Assembly (NCBI RefSeq): GCF_900605015.1
Contig: NZ_LR027573.1
Location: forward strand, 375,995 to 439,994
DNA: 64,000 nt
From: Olsenella sp. Marseille-P4559
Lineage (GTDB): Bacteria; Actinomycetota; Coriobacteriia; Coriobacteriales; Atopobiaceae
Reading direction: 5' to 3'
Shown here: positions 43,098-50,892 of the stretch, in pieces
Numbering within the stretch: the stretch's first letter is position 1
Layout of the letters: each line of letters starts with the position of its first letter
Program-made: the position numbers and the translations under genes
The notes under the pieces: model-generated
Told to the model about the DNA's origin: nothing
The model's database searches: none
The model's input: the letters and a program-made list of their open reading frames with translations, nothing else

Positions 43098-43128
43098 ATG
43101 AGACAAAGGGACTGTCCCTTTGTCTCAT
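43098..43128. repeat. 31-bp perfect palindrome, TGAGACAAAGGGAC repeat family
   Basis: Arms ATGAGACAAAGGGAC and its exact complement around a single T, in the divergent gap between nudC and degV. It is the perfect version of the copy at 9093-9123 and a relative of 8406-8434. All three lie in intergenic gaps touching a gene end. Confidence 0.85.
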
Positions 43129-43183
43129 CTACAATAGCTACAAGATGCGTTGAACTATCACCACACGGGCTGCGGAGGCAACC

Positions 43184-44044
43184 ATGGCAGACTACATCCT
43201 CGTCACCGAAACCGGCTCCGACATCCATGAGGAGACCGCGCGCCGCCACGGCATTGTAGTTGTTCCCATGCACGTGAACTTTGGCGAACTCTCCCGCGAC
43301 GACGACTCCTTCCCACCCGAGGAGCTCTACGAGTACTACAAGACCACGGGCAAACTGCCCCAGACCTCGGGATGCACACCTGCGGACTTCTCCGCGGCCT
43401 TTGACCGCATACACGAGGCGTACCCCACGGCCAAGATCCTCTACCTGGCATACTCCGCCGCGACCACGGTCTCCTACCGCAGCGCGCACCTCGCCGCGGA
43501 GGGCCGCGACTACGTGACCATGATGGACACCAAGTCCGTCTCGTGCGCGCTGCGCCTGGTGGTCACCAACGTGGCCCGCATGATGGAGGTCAACCCCGAT
43601 GCCACGGAAGACGAGGTCAAGGCCTTCGTCGAGAGCCAGGTGCGCCGCATCCGCTTTGCCTTCATCCCCGGCGACCTGGAGTACCTGCGTGCGGGTGGCC
43701 GCCTCTCCAACGTGGCGTTTCTCGGCGCGACGCTTCTGCGCATCAAGCCCACGGTCGAGGTGCTCGACGGCAAGCTCGTTGCCACAAAGAAGCGTCGCGG
43801 GGCCATGGTCAAGTGCGTGGGCCAGCTCGTCGAGGACTTCGTGACCCGCGAGCCCATGGACCTCTCGCGCGTGAACCTCACCTACACGGTGGGCAACGCC
43901 CCCGACCCGCTGATAAGGGCGCTGGTCGAGAAGATCCTGCGCGACCACGGGGCGCAGGAGATCGAGTGGGTCAAGTCCGGCTGCGTGATTGCAAGCCACT
44001 CCGGCCCGGGCGCCTTTGGCATCGCGGCCGTGGCCGCGGAGTAG
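43184..44044 (+). CDS. DegV family fatty-acid-binding protein
   Basis: A 286-residue DegV/FakB-type protein. The N-terminal ILVTETGSDI and PMHVNFGE, the PQTSGCTPADFSAAF loop (about 59-73) and YLRAGGRLSNVAFLG (about 166-180) are family hallmarks, as is the final SHSGPGAFGIAAVA. Such proteins bind a fatty acid and present it to the FakA kinase for phosphorylation. No fakA is nearby. A second member lies at 47584. Ends in a strong terminator. Confidence 0.92.
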   Translation: MADYILVTETGSDIHEETARRHGIVVVPMHVNFGELSRDDDSFPPEELYEYYKTTGKLPQTSGCTPADFSAAFDRIHEAYPTAKILYLAYSAATTVSYRSAHLAAEGRDYVTMMDTKSVSCALRLVVTNVARMMEVNPDATEDEVKAFVESQVRRIRFAFIPGDLEYLRAGGRLSNVAFLGATLLRIKPTVEVLDGKLVATKKRRGAMVKCVGQLVEDFVTREPMDLSRVNLTYTVGNAPDPLIRALVEKILRDHGAQEIEWVKSGCVIASHSGPGAFGIAAVAAE

Positions 44045-44064
44045 GACGCAGCTGGTCGCTTGCA

Positions 44065-44095
44065 GCCCCCGGCACCTCGGTGCCGGGGGCCTTTG
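44065..44095 (+). terminator. Rho-independent terminator after degV
   Basis: A 12-bp stem GCCCCCGGCACC / GGTGCCGGGGGC with a 2-base turn, followed by CTTTG. Confidence 0.8.
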
Positions 44096-44133
44096 TGCGG
44101 CTGGCATCGGCTGCGGGCCCGGCAGATTGCCCC

Positions 44134-44190
44134 TCTCGGCAGTCCGGTTTTCTCGGCTGTCCGCTTTTCTCGGCAGTCCGCTTTTCTCGG
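44134..44190. repeat. 17-bp tandem repeat, 3.4 copies
   Basis: TCTCGGCAGTCCGCTTT is repeated at 44134, 44151 and 44168 with one or two changes per unit, then a partial TCTCGG. It has no coding function. Confidence 0.85.
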
Positions 44191-44196
44191 GATGAA

Positions 44197-44275
44197 ATTA
44201 TTGCGCGCTCGTTTGCAATCGCCGGCCCGTCAACTGGGTAAACTCTGTGAGCACCCGGACCAGCGCGCAATAATC
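44197..44275. repeat. 79-bp palindromic element, copy 1
   Basis: Terminal inverted repeats ATTATTGCGCG and CGCGCAATAAT bound a core that includes AACTGGGTAAACTCTGTGAGCA. A sister copy with the same ends and core lies 46 bases downstream. The size and ends suggest a miniature mobile element or a repeated RNA hairpin. Confidence 0.75.
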
Positions 44276-44321
44276 GAGCAACTTACCAGAGAAGCTTGGC
44301 TCCAGCGGTTCCCGGACGGCA

Positions 44322-44398
44322 ATTATTGCGCGCTCGTCCACATCTACCAAGTGGCCAACTGGGAAAATACTGTGAGCATTCAAAAAACGCGCAATAAT
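44322..44398. repeat. 77-bp palindromic element, copy 2
   Basis: Same terminal inverted repeats as copy 1 and a matching core (AACTGGGAAAATACTGTGAGCA), with the rest diverged. The two are direct repeats of each other in a non-coding field between degV and the DMT gene. Confidence 0.75.
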
Positions 44399-44521
44399 TT
44401 TGGGCAGACCGCCAAAAACCTGTGCAGCAACCACTAAGGAGGCCGATGAGGCAACCGCCGAGAAGGCCAGGCGACAGGTCACCGGCAAGGTCGATGTCAA
44501 GCCCGCTGTACCCGCCCCGAA

Positions 44522-45436
44522 TCAACCGCGACTGCGGCCAGCCATACGCGGCCCGAGCTCGCTTGCAAGCACGCCGAGAAACACCAGCGAGAACCCCAGG
44601 ACCAGCTGGGGCGTGAGCAGCTCGTGGTAGAAGACCACGCTCGCGATGACCGCAAACACGCTCTCAAGCGAGAGGAGCAGCGCAGACTGCGCCGGCGGCA
44701 CGACGGCCTGCCCAACGTTCTGGATAAGCGTTGTCACGCAGGACGAGAGAACCACCAGGTAGGCAAGGGAAAGCCAGAACGAGGTGCCAAGCCCAGACAG
44801 CGCAGGCGCCTGCTCGCCCAGAACCACCGAGAACACGGCGCAGGTCAGAGACATGAAGCCCAGCTGCACAACAGAGATGGTGGTCATGTCGTGCGAGCCA
44901 GTGAGCCTGTCGACAAACACGATCTGGAGGGCAAAGAACACCGCCGAGAGAAGCGTGAGCCACTCGCCGGATCCCAGCGACGGGCGCATGTCATCCCCCA
45001 GCGAGATGAGCGCGATACCCACGATGCTCAGGAGCGCCGCCACCAGGCTCGACGCGCCGGGGTGCCTGCGGACGACCACCCAGTTGATAAACGGCACCAG
45101 CACGCAATAGGTCGCGGTGAGAAAGGCGCTTCTCCCCGGCGTGGTGTAGGCGAGGCCGAGGTTCTGGACGGCAAACCCCGCGCCATACAGCACGCCCAGG
45201 ATTCCCCCCGCAAGAACATGGCTCCAGTCAAAGTTGTCGCGCAGCCGCTTCCGGAAGATGACCGCCATGAGCACGGTGGCGGTCAGGAAGCGGATGGCCA
45301 TGAGCCAGCATGCGGGGGCAACGTCCAGTGTGTCTTTGATGACGACGAACGATGCGCCCCAGATGACGGCGCAGGACAGCATCCCTATCTTCCATGCCCA
45401 CAGGGGGGCGGCCCGTATGTCTCGCGCGTTTGGCAT
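44522..45436 (-). CDS. EamA/DMT-family transporter
   Basis: A 304-residue integral membrane protein with ten helices in two EamA repeats (IWGASFVVIKDTLDVAPACW near the N-terminus; VVFYHELLTPQLVLGFSLVF near the end). This family exports metabolites such as amino acids or purines; the substrate is unknown. ATG 45436 has no Shine-Dalgarno sequence, and TATAAT lies seven bases upstream, so the mRNA is probably leaderless. Stand-alone. Confidence 0.88.
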   Translation of the reverse strand: MPNARDIRAAPLWAWKIGMLSCAVIWGASFVVIKDTLDVAPACWLMAIRFLTATVLMAVIFRKRLRDNFDWSHVLAGGILGVLYGAGFAVQNLGLAYTTPGRSAFLTATYCVLVPFINWVVVRRHPGASSLVAALLSIVGIALISLGDDMRPSLGSGEWLTLLSAVFFALQIVFVDRLTGSHDMTTISVVQLGFMSLTCAVFSVVLGEQAPALSGLGTSFWLSLAYLVVLSSCVTTLIQNVGQAVVPPAQSALLLSLESVFAVIASVVFYHELLTPQLVLGFSLVFLGVLASELGPRMAGRSRG

Positions 45437-45443
45437 GCGGGCG

Positions 45444-45449
45444 ATTATA
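45444..45449 (-). promoter_or_regulatory. -10 box of the DMT gene
   Basis: A consensus TATAAT on the minus strand, seven bases before the ATG, so transcription would start at or next to the start codon. The -35 region is weak. Confidence 0.55.
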
Positions 45450-45529
45450 CGACCCGAGAACGGTCTCACACGGTAGGCGCAGGGATTTTTCTCACGCTCG
45501 TCTCCGTAGCCCCGTGCATGCCTTAAACT

Positions 45530-45620
45530 TGGAGGTGCTGGAGGAATTCCGGCACCAGGGCTCTAACCGGCATGGCCGGTAACGATCGCGTCGGTGCAAG
45601 GGGCACCGGCGAGGGAGTTC
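45530..45620 (+). promoter_or_regulatory. 5' leader with three consecutive hairpins before the NifU-like gene
   Basis: GGTGC...GCACC, ACCGGcatgGCCGGT and CGGTGCaaggGGCACCG follow one another before the ribosome site at ~45625. I could not match the set to a known riboswitch. It may be an RNA switch or simply a stabilising leader of a highly expressed pair. Confidence 0.4.
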
Positions 45621-45634
45621 GGAGAGGAGAACAC

Positions 45635-46369
45635 ATGCAGTATTCGGCAGAAGTGGAGCGCATGTGCCCGATTGCCAAGGGCGCATACCACGGACCGGCG
45701 CCCATCCCCGAGGAGGGCAAGTGGGTCCAGGCCAAGGAGGTCACTGATATCTCCGGCTACACCCACGGTGTTGGCTGGTGCGCCCCGCAGCAGGGTGCCT
45801 GCAAGCTCAGCCTCAACATCAAGAACGGTGTCATCGAGGAGTGCCTCGTCGAGACCATCGGCTGCTCGGGCATGACCCACTCCGCCGCCATGGCCGCCGA
45901 GATCCTCCCCAAGAAGACCATCCTTGAGGCCCTGAACACCGACCTTGTCTGCGATGCCATCAATGTCGCCATGCGCGAGCTCTTCCTGCAGATTGTCTAC
46001 GGCCGCAGCCAGACCGCTTTCTCCGAGGATGGCCTGCCCGTTGGCACCGGCCTCGATGACCTTGGCAAGGGCCTTCGCTCCATGGTGGGCACCATGTATG
46101 GCACTGCCGCCAAGGGCGCCCGTTACCTCGAGCTCACCCAGGGCTACGTCACCCGCATGGCCATCAACAAGAACGACGAGATCGTGGGCTTTGAGTTCCT
46201 CAACCTCGGCAAGTTCACCGACGCAGTCAAGTCCGGCGTCGACCCCGCAGAGGCTGTCCAAGAGGCCATGGGCCACTACGGCCAGTGGGATCAGGCCGTG
46301 AAGTTCATCGACCCTCGCACCGATGAGGAGACCCACAGCACCGAGTCCACGTTCCCCGTCCATGAGTAA
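45635..46369 (+). CDS. NifU-like iron-sulfur cluster assembly scaffold protein
   Basis: A 244-residue protein. The start at 45635 follows GAGGAGA. The NifU_N/IscU-like core carries Cys in GVGWCAPQQGACKLSL and ETIGCSGMTHSAAMAAE, which are probable cluster ligands. The C-terminal part (LELTQGYVTRMAINKNDE) is specific to this subgroup. It is always seen upstream of the GGGtGRT gene, as here (29 bases apart), suggesting a joint but uncharacterised role in iron-sulfur biology. The strongly biased codons point to high expression. Confidence 0.85.
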   Translation: MQYSAEVERMCPIAKGAYHGPAPIPEEGKWVQAKEVTDISGYTHGVGWCAPQQGACKLSLNIKNGVIEECLVETIGCSGMTHSAAMAAEILPKKTILEALNTDLVCDAINVAMRELFLQIVYGRSQTAFSEDGLPVGTGLDDLGKGLRSMVGTMYGTAAKGARYLELTQGYVTRMAINKNDEIVGFEFLNLGKFTDAVKSGVDPAEAVQEAMGHYGQWDQAVKFIDPRTDEETHSTESTFPVHE

Positions 46370-46398
46370 CCCCGAGTAGAGAGAAGGAGGTACAGCAC

Positions 46399-47415
46399 AT
46401 GGCCATCACGTTCGAAGGCTACGAGCGCCGCATCGACCAGATCAACAAGGCGTGCGAGCAGTACGGCATCAAGGACCTCGAGGAGGCCCTCAAGCTCTGC
46501 TGCGACCGTGGCTTCAACCCCTATGACATCACCACCGGCATCCAGTCCATCGCGTTCGAGAACGCCAAGTGGGCCTACACCCTGGGCTGCGCCATTGCGC
46601 TGAAGAAGGCCGAGAAGGGCGAGGCCACCACGGCCTCCGAGGCTGCCGCCGCCATCGGCGAGGGTCTGCAGGCCTTCTGCGTCCCCGGCTCCGTTGCCGA
46701 CGACCGCAAGGTCGGTCTTGGCCACGGCAACCTGGGCGCCATGCTCCTCGGTGAGGACACCGAGTGCTTCGCGTTCCTGGCCGGCCACGAGTCCTTCGCT
46801 GCCGCCGAGGGCGCCATCGGCATTGCCAACAACGCCAACAAGGCCCGCAAGAAGCCGCTTCGCGTCATCCTGAACGGCCTTGGCAAGGACGCCGCCCAGA
46901 TCATCGCCCGCATCAACGGCTTCACCTACGTGAAGACGCAGTTCGACTACTACACGAGCGAGCTCAAGGTCGTCGAGACCATCCCCTACTCCGACGGCCC
47001 GCGCGCCAAGGTCAACTGCTATGGTGCCGACGACGTCCGTGAGGGCGTTGCCATCATGTGGCACGAGAACGTCGACATCTCGATCACCGGCAACTCCACC
47101 AACCCCACGCGCTTCCAGCACCCCGTTGCGGGCACCTACTTCAAGGAGCGCGTGCTTGCTGGCAAGAAGTACTTCTCCGTGGCGTCGGGCGGCGGCACCG
47201 GCCGTACCCTGCACCCGGACAACATGGCTGCCGGCCCCGCCTCCTACGGCATGACCGACACCATGGGCCGCATGCACTCCAGCGCCCAGTTCGCCGGCTC
47301 CAGCTCCGTGCCCGCACACGTTGACATGATGGGTCTTATCGGCATGGGCAACAACCCCATGGTCGGTTGCACCGTTGCGTGCGCCGTTGCCGTCGAGGAG
47401 TCCCTCAAGAAGTAG
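46399..47415 (+). CDS. GGGtGRT protein
   Basis: A 338-residue protein named for its invariant glycine-rich motif, seen here as SGGGTGRTLHPD (about 262-273). The function is unknown. It is conserved in anaerobes and neighbours a NifU-like scaffold. The second half also contains HENVDISITGNSTNPTRFQHP and MGNNPMVGCTVACAV. AGAAGGAGG precedes the ATG, a near-ideal ribosome site, and codon use is highly biased as in abundant proteins. Followed by a terminator. Confidence 0.9.
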   Translation: MAITFEGYERRIDQINKACEQYGIKDLEEALKLCCDRGFNPYDITTGIQSIAFENAKWAYTLGCAIALKKAEKGEATTASEAAAAIGEGLQAFCVPGSVADDRKVGLGHGNLGAMLLGEDTECFAFLAGHESFAAAEGAIGIANNANKARKKPLRVILNGLGKDAAQIIARINGFTYVKTQFDYYTSELKVVETIPYSDGPRAKVNCYGADDVREGVAIMWHENVDISITGNSTNPTRFQHPVAGTYFKERVLAGKKYFSVASGGGTGRTLHPDNMAAGPASYGMTDTMGRMHSSAQFAGSSSVPAHVDMMGLIGMGNNPMVGCTVACAVAVEESLKK

Positions 47416-47440
47416 GGCTTCTCACCATGCAAGGCATTTG

Positions 47441-47473
47441 GCCCGCTGCCCCATCTGGGCGGCGGGCTTTTTT
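47441..47473 (+). terminator. Rho-independent terminator of the NifU-like/GGGtGRT operon
   Basis: Stem GCCCGCTGCCC / GGGCGGCGGGC with loop CATCT, then TTTTTT. Confidence 0.92.
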
Positions 47474-47583
47474 GAGCCCTGGGCCCTTGCCGGGCACGCC
47501 GACGCGCTGGCTGCGCTGCGGTGGCTCCCTCGCACCGTGGGATGGTATGCTCTTCACACGCCCAAGACGATTCGGAGGCCCAG

Positions 47584-48468
47584 GTGCCTAGCTACATCCT
47601 AAGCTGCTGCTCGACCGCAGACGTGACCGAGAGCTTCCTCAGGGAGCGCGACATCCGCTACGTCTTCTTCAACTACGAGCTGGACGGCGAGCAGTGCAAG
47701 GACGACTTCGGGCAGACCCACTCTCCCGCCGACCTGTTCGCGCGCATGGAGGCAGGCGCCAAGACCCAAACCTCCCAGGTGTCCGTTGGCGACTACATGG
47801 CCTTCTGGCGCCCGTTCCTCGCAGGCGGCCAGGACGTACTCCACGTCACGCTCTCCTCGGGCATCTCGGGCACCCACAACTCGGCCTGCATCGCGCGCGA
47901 CAGGATTGCCCGCGAGTTCCCGGGCCGACGCGTGGTCGTGGTGGACTCGCTGGCCGCCTCGTCCGGCTACGGCCTGCTCATGGACAGGCTTGCCGAGCTG
48001 AGGGAGTCTGGCATGGGCCTGGGCGAGCTGGCCGCCTGGGCGGAGAGGCACAAGCGCGAGGTCCAGCACTGGTTCTTCTCGTCTGACCTCTCGTTCTTCA
48101 TCCGCGGTGGCCGGATCTCCAAGACCGCGGGCTTCTTTGGCCACGTGCTCAGGATATGCCCCGTCATGAACGTGGCGCCGGACGGCTCGCTGGCCGTGTG
48201 CGAGAAGATCCGCACCAAGCGCAAGGCCGAGCGCCGCGTGCTGGAGCACATGACCGAGCTTGCCCAAGGCGGCAGCGACTACCGGGGCAAGGTGTTCATA
48301 AGCAACTCCGCCTGCCTGGAGGACGCCCGCGACGTCGCCAAGCTAATCGAGGGGCAATTCCGGCGTATGGACGGGAGGGTCCGGCACTTCGACATAGGCG
48401 CGACCATAGGCTGCCACACCGGCCCTGGCACGGTTGCCACGTTCTTCTGGGGCAAGAGGCGTGCATAG
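47584..48468 (+). CDS. DegV family protein (second)
   Basis: A 294-residue protein. GTG 47584 is preferred because GGAGG lies six bases upstream. DegV hallmarks are the N-terminal SYILSCCSTADVTESFL, the loop AKTQTSQVSVGDYMAF, TLSSGISGTHNSACIA, the FFIRGGRISKTAGFFG glycine-rich segment and TIGCHTGPGTVATFF near the end. It presumably binds a different fatty acid from the protein at 43184. Stand-alone. Confidence 0.9.
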   Translation: MPSYILSCCSTADVTESFLRERDIRYVFFNYELDGEQCKDDFGQTHSPADLFARMEAGAKTQTSQVSVGDYMAFWRPFLAGGQDVLHVTLSSGISGTHNSACIARDRIAREFPGRRVVVVDSLAASSGYGLLMDRLAELRESGMGLGELAAWAERHKREVQHWFFSSDLSFFIRGGRISKTAGFFGHVLRICPVMNVAPDGSLAVCEKIRTKRKAERRVLEHMTELAQGGSDYRGKVFISNSACLEDARDVAKLIEGQFRRMDGRVRHFDIGATIGCHTGPGTVATFFWGKRRA

Positions 48469-48613
48469 CGAGAGGACAGCGCCACCACGGCGGACCAGCC
48501 CGAAGGCACCTGGGACGCGAACGGGCGCAATCCCTCGGTATCGCCGTCTGTATCCCATCACCGCTAATTTATGCGTTTCTCTCGCAGAAATGAGAAAATA
48601 TCCTCATTCTGTT

Positions 48614-48629
48614 CCGTTAACGGTATGAT
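48614..48629 (+). promoter_or_regulatory. Palindrome abutting a -10 box before the MIP channel gene
   Basis: The perfect palindrome CCGTTAACGG (48614-48623) is followed directly by TATGAT (48624-48629). A repressor bound there would cover the -10 region of the channel gene. Confidence 0.45.
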
Positions 48630-48696
48630 TCTTGCAGCGAACGGCAGATTTCACCCGCACACCCACCCACACGCAACACGTCGAGAAGGAGCCCCC

Positions 48697-49422
48697 ATGC
48701 CCTACAACATCCTTGCCGAGTTCGGGAGTACGGCCCTCATGATCATCTTTGGCGTCGGCGTCCACTGCGACACCGTACTCAAGGGGACCAAATACCAGGG
48801 CTCCGGCCACATGTTTGCCATTACGACGTGGTCGTTTGGCATCTCGGTGTGCCTCTTCATCTTTGGCGGCTCCATCTGCATGAACCCCGCCATGGCGCTT
48901 GCCCAGTGCATCCTCGGCCTTGTCCCTTGGTCGATGTTCGTCCCGTACGTGATTGCCGAGATGCTCGGCGGCTTTGCGGGTGCCGCCATCGCTTGGTTCA
49001 TGTACAAGGACGAGTTCGAGGCGTCCGAGGGCGTTGTGGACCCCATCGCACAGCGCAACATCTTCTCGACCAACCCCACCAGGAACAACCTCCCGCACGA
49101 CTTCTTCTGCGAGGCGCTCTGCACCTTCTTCTTCATCACCGGCATTCTCGCCATTGCGCACTACGCGGGTGATAACCTGCTTCTCTGCGCCATCTGCGTT
49201 GGCCTTCTGGTGTGGGCCATTGGCATGGGCATGGGTGGCATCACGGGCTTTGCCATGAACCAGGCCCGCGACCTTGGCCCTCGCATGGCTTACCAGCTGC
49301 TTCCCATCAAGAGCAAGTGCGACAACAACTGGAAGTACGGTCTCACCGTCCCCGGCATCGCGCCGTTTGTGGGCGCGGCGGTAGCAGCCCTCTTCGTGCA
49401 CGGGTTCCTCGGGCTGTTCTAG
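48697..49422 (+). CDS. MIP-family channel (aquaglyceroporin-like)
   Basis: A 241-residue membrane protein. ATG 48697 follows AAGGAG. Six helices and two half-helices are recognisable: the first signature reads CMNPAMALAQ (NPA intact) and the second AMNQARDLGPRMAY, where Gln replaces Pro in the usual NPARDLGPR. It probably conducts glycerol or a small neutral solute. The altered second motif may change selectivity. No glycerol kinase is nearby. Its stop overlaps the stop of the convergent DUF364 gene. Confidence 0.88.
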   Translation: MPYNILAEFGSTALMIIFGVGVHCDTVLKGTKYQGSGHMFAITTWSFGISVCLFIFGGSICMNPAMALAQCILGLVPWSMFVPYVIAEMLGGFAGAAIAWFMYKDEFEASEGVVDPIAQRNIFSTNPTRNNLPHDFFCEALCTFFFITGILAIAHYAGDNLLLCAICVGLLVWAIGMGMGGITGFAMNQARDLGPRMAYQLLPIKSKCDNNWKYGLTVPGIAPFVGAAVAALFVHGFLGLF

Positions 49423-50198
49423 GGGTTTGGGCCTTGCCGTGCGAGAAGGGCCGGCACAAGGCCCCCAGCAGCAAGCGGGGAGCCACCAACGGCAATGGCT
49501 GCGCGCACGGCCTCGGGGTCCGCAACCACACTGCCCGCAACCGCGCTTGCCCCAGCATCGAGAAGCGCCGAGGAGAGCGTGGCTGACGGCCCCACGACGG
49601 TCACCCTCGCTCCCCTCGCAAGCTCCAGCAGCCTCGGCATGGTCCGGTTCGTCTCGGCCATGCCGGTGATGAGGGCAAAGTCCGTCTCGGGAAGAACGTA
49701 CTCGCAGGCGGTGTCCGGAAGGTCGCGCCTGTCTCGCCGCTCGCGCTCAAGCACCAGCACGTCCGCCGCCGCCTCAAGCCCTTCCATATGGGGGAAGCGC
49801 CCCACCACCACGAGCTGGGCGCGACGTCCGTGCTCCCGCTCGAAGGCAGAGAGCTCTCCCGGCAGCTCGCGAAAAGGGTCGCCACCAGTTGGGCCCCCAA
49901 CGCGACCCGAGGCGTCACGGACCAAGTCCTCCCTGTTGTACCAGGCATTTATTGCAGCCACACCGAGCGTGGCCACCTCGAGGTCCCATGAGCGCACAAG
50001 CGCTCCCACCTCGGCCAGGGACTGCCCGCGTACCCCGCTCAAGCGCTCGCGCCTGCCACCCCGACAGGTGGCCGCCACGCCCATGCCGCACTCCGCCTCG
50101 ACGTAGCTCCAGTGCGTCCCCAGGCAGGCGTCCCTCACGCAGATGCCAGGCGGAATGGGGGCGAGAAGCCCGTCGTAGAGTGTCCACGCATTTGTCAT
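49419..50198 (-). CDS. DUF4213/DUF364 domain protein
   Basis: A 259-residue protein. The N-terminal half (DUF4213-like) has GTHWSYVEAECGMGVA and ATLGVAAINAWYNRE. The C-terminal half is a Rossmann-like DUF364 domain with VVVGRFPHMEG and TDFALITGMAETNRTMPRLLEL and VTVVGPSATLS. Such proteins occur with metal-uptake or molybdenum genes and are thought to bind metals or chelates. It lies beside an NTPase and a metal-type ABC importer. The start is set by GGGAGCAGG. Confidence 0.85.
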   Translation of the reverse strand: MTNAWTLYDGLLAPIPPGICVRDACLGTHWSYVEAECGMGVAATCRGGRRERLSGVRGQSLAEVGALVRSWDLEVATLGVAAINAWYNREDLVRDASGRVGGPTGGDPFRELPGELSAFEREHGRRAQLVVVGRFPHMEGLEAAADVLVLERERRDRRDLPDTACEYVLPETDFALITGMAETNRTMPRLLELARGARVTVVGPSATLSSALLDAGASAVAGSVVADPEAVRAAIAVGGSPLAAGGLVPALLARQGPNP

Positions 50199-50322
50199 GT
50201 CGTACCTGCTCCCATGCACCGGATCACCCACACGGGTGACCCACCGTCAACCAGACCCACGCCTACAATGGGAAAGCGATCTGCTCCCCCATCTTTGCTC
50301 CCCGTCCCTCGTTGGAGGCCAC

Positions 50323-50877
50323 ATGCTTGCCATTCTCAGCTCACAGCGTCAGACGGGCAAGACCCGCTGGTTGGAATCCGCCGTGGCAAGGGCGAGCAGG
50401 GCGGGCATCCCCACCTATGGCGTCCTTGCGCCCGGACGCTGGCGGCGCCTTCCCACGGGAGCCTTGGAGAAGACGGGCATCGACAACGTCCTGCTTCCGG
50501 GCACCATCCGCATCGTCTTTGCCACGGCCGCCGCGAGTGGCTGCGGCTGGGACTTCTCGGATGGGGCCATCGCCCGCGTGAACGAGCACCTCACAGGGCT
50601 TCGGTCATGCGCCGCCGCTGCACGCCCAGGGCTTCTTGCAATAGACGAGCTGGGCCCGCTCGAGCTTGTGCGTGGAAAGGGCCTCACTGAGGCGCTGACC
50701 CTTCTCGACCTAGGCCCCCAGCCTGCCTGGCCCCATGCCATCGTGGTGGTGAGACCGGAGCTCTGCGACCAGGCCACGCAGCGCTTCTCGGCAGCATGGG
50801 GTACGCCTGCGGTTTTTGGGCCCATGCCCAAGGACGCGGATCCTGTGCTTTGCGCCCTCGGGCTGGGTGAGGCCTAG
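50323..50877 (+). CDS. THEP1-like nucleoside-triphosphatase
   Basis: A 184-residue P-loop protein. The opening LSSQRQTGKTRWLESAV is a variant Walker A and LLAIDELGPLELVRGKG is the IDExGPxE Walker B of the THEP1 family. ATG 50323 follows GGAGG at seven bases. Activity is expected to be slow NTP hydrolysis; the cellular role is unknown. It is divergent from the DUF364 gene and convergent with the ABC importer, a recurring neighbourhood in anaerobes. Confidence 0.8.
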   Translation: MLAILSSQRQTGKTRWLESAVARASRAGIPTYGVLAPGRWRRLPTGALEKTGIDNVLLPGTIRIVFATAAASGCGWDFSDGAIARVNEHLTGLRSCAAAARPGLLAIDELGPLELVRGKGLTEALTLLDLGPQPAWPHAIVVVRPELCDQATQRFSAAWGTPAVFGPMPKDADPVLCALGLGEA

Positions 50878-50892
50878 GGAAAACGCCTTGCC

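Noticed and set aside
44198-44500. 100-codon minus-strand frame
   Set aside because: It simply crosses the two palindromic elements and has no ribosome site.
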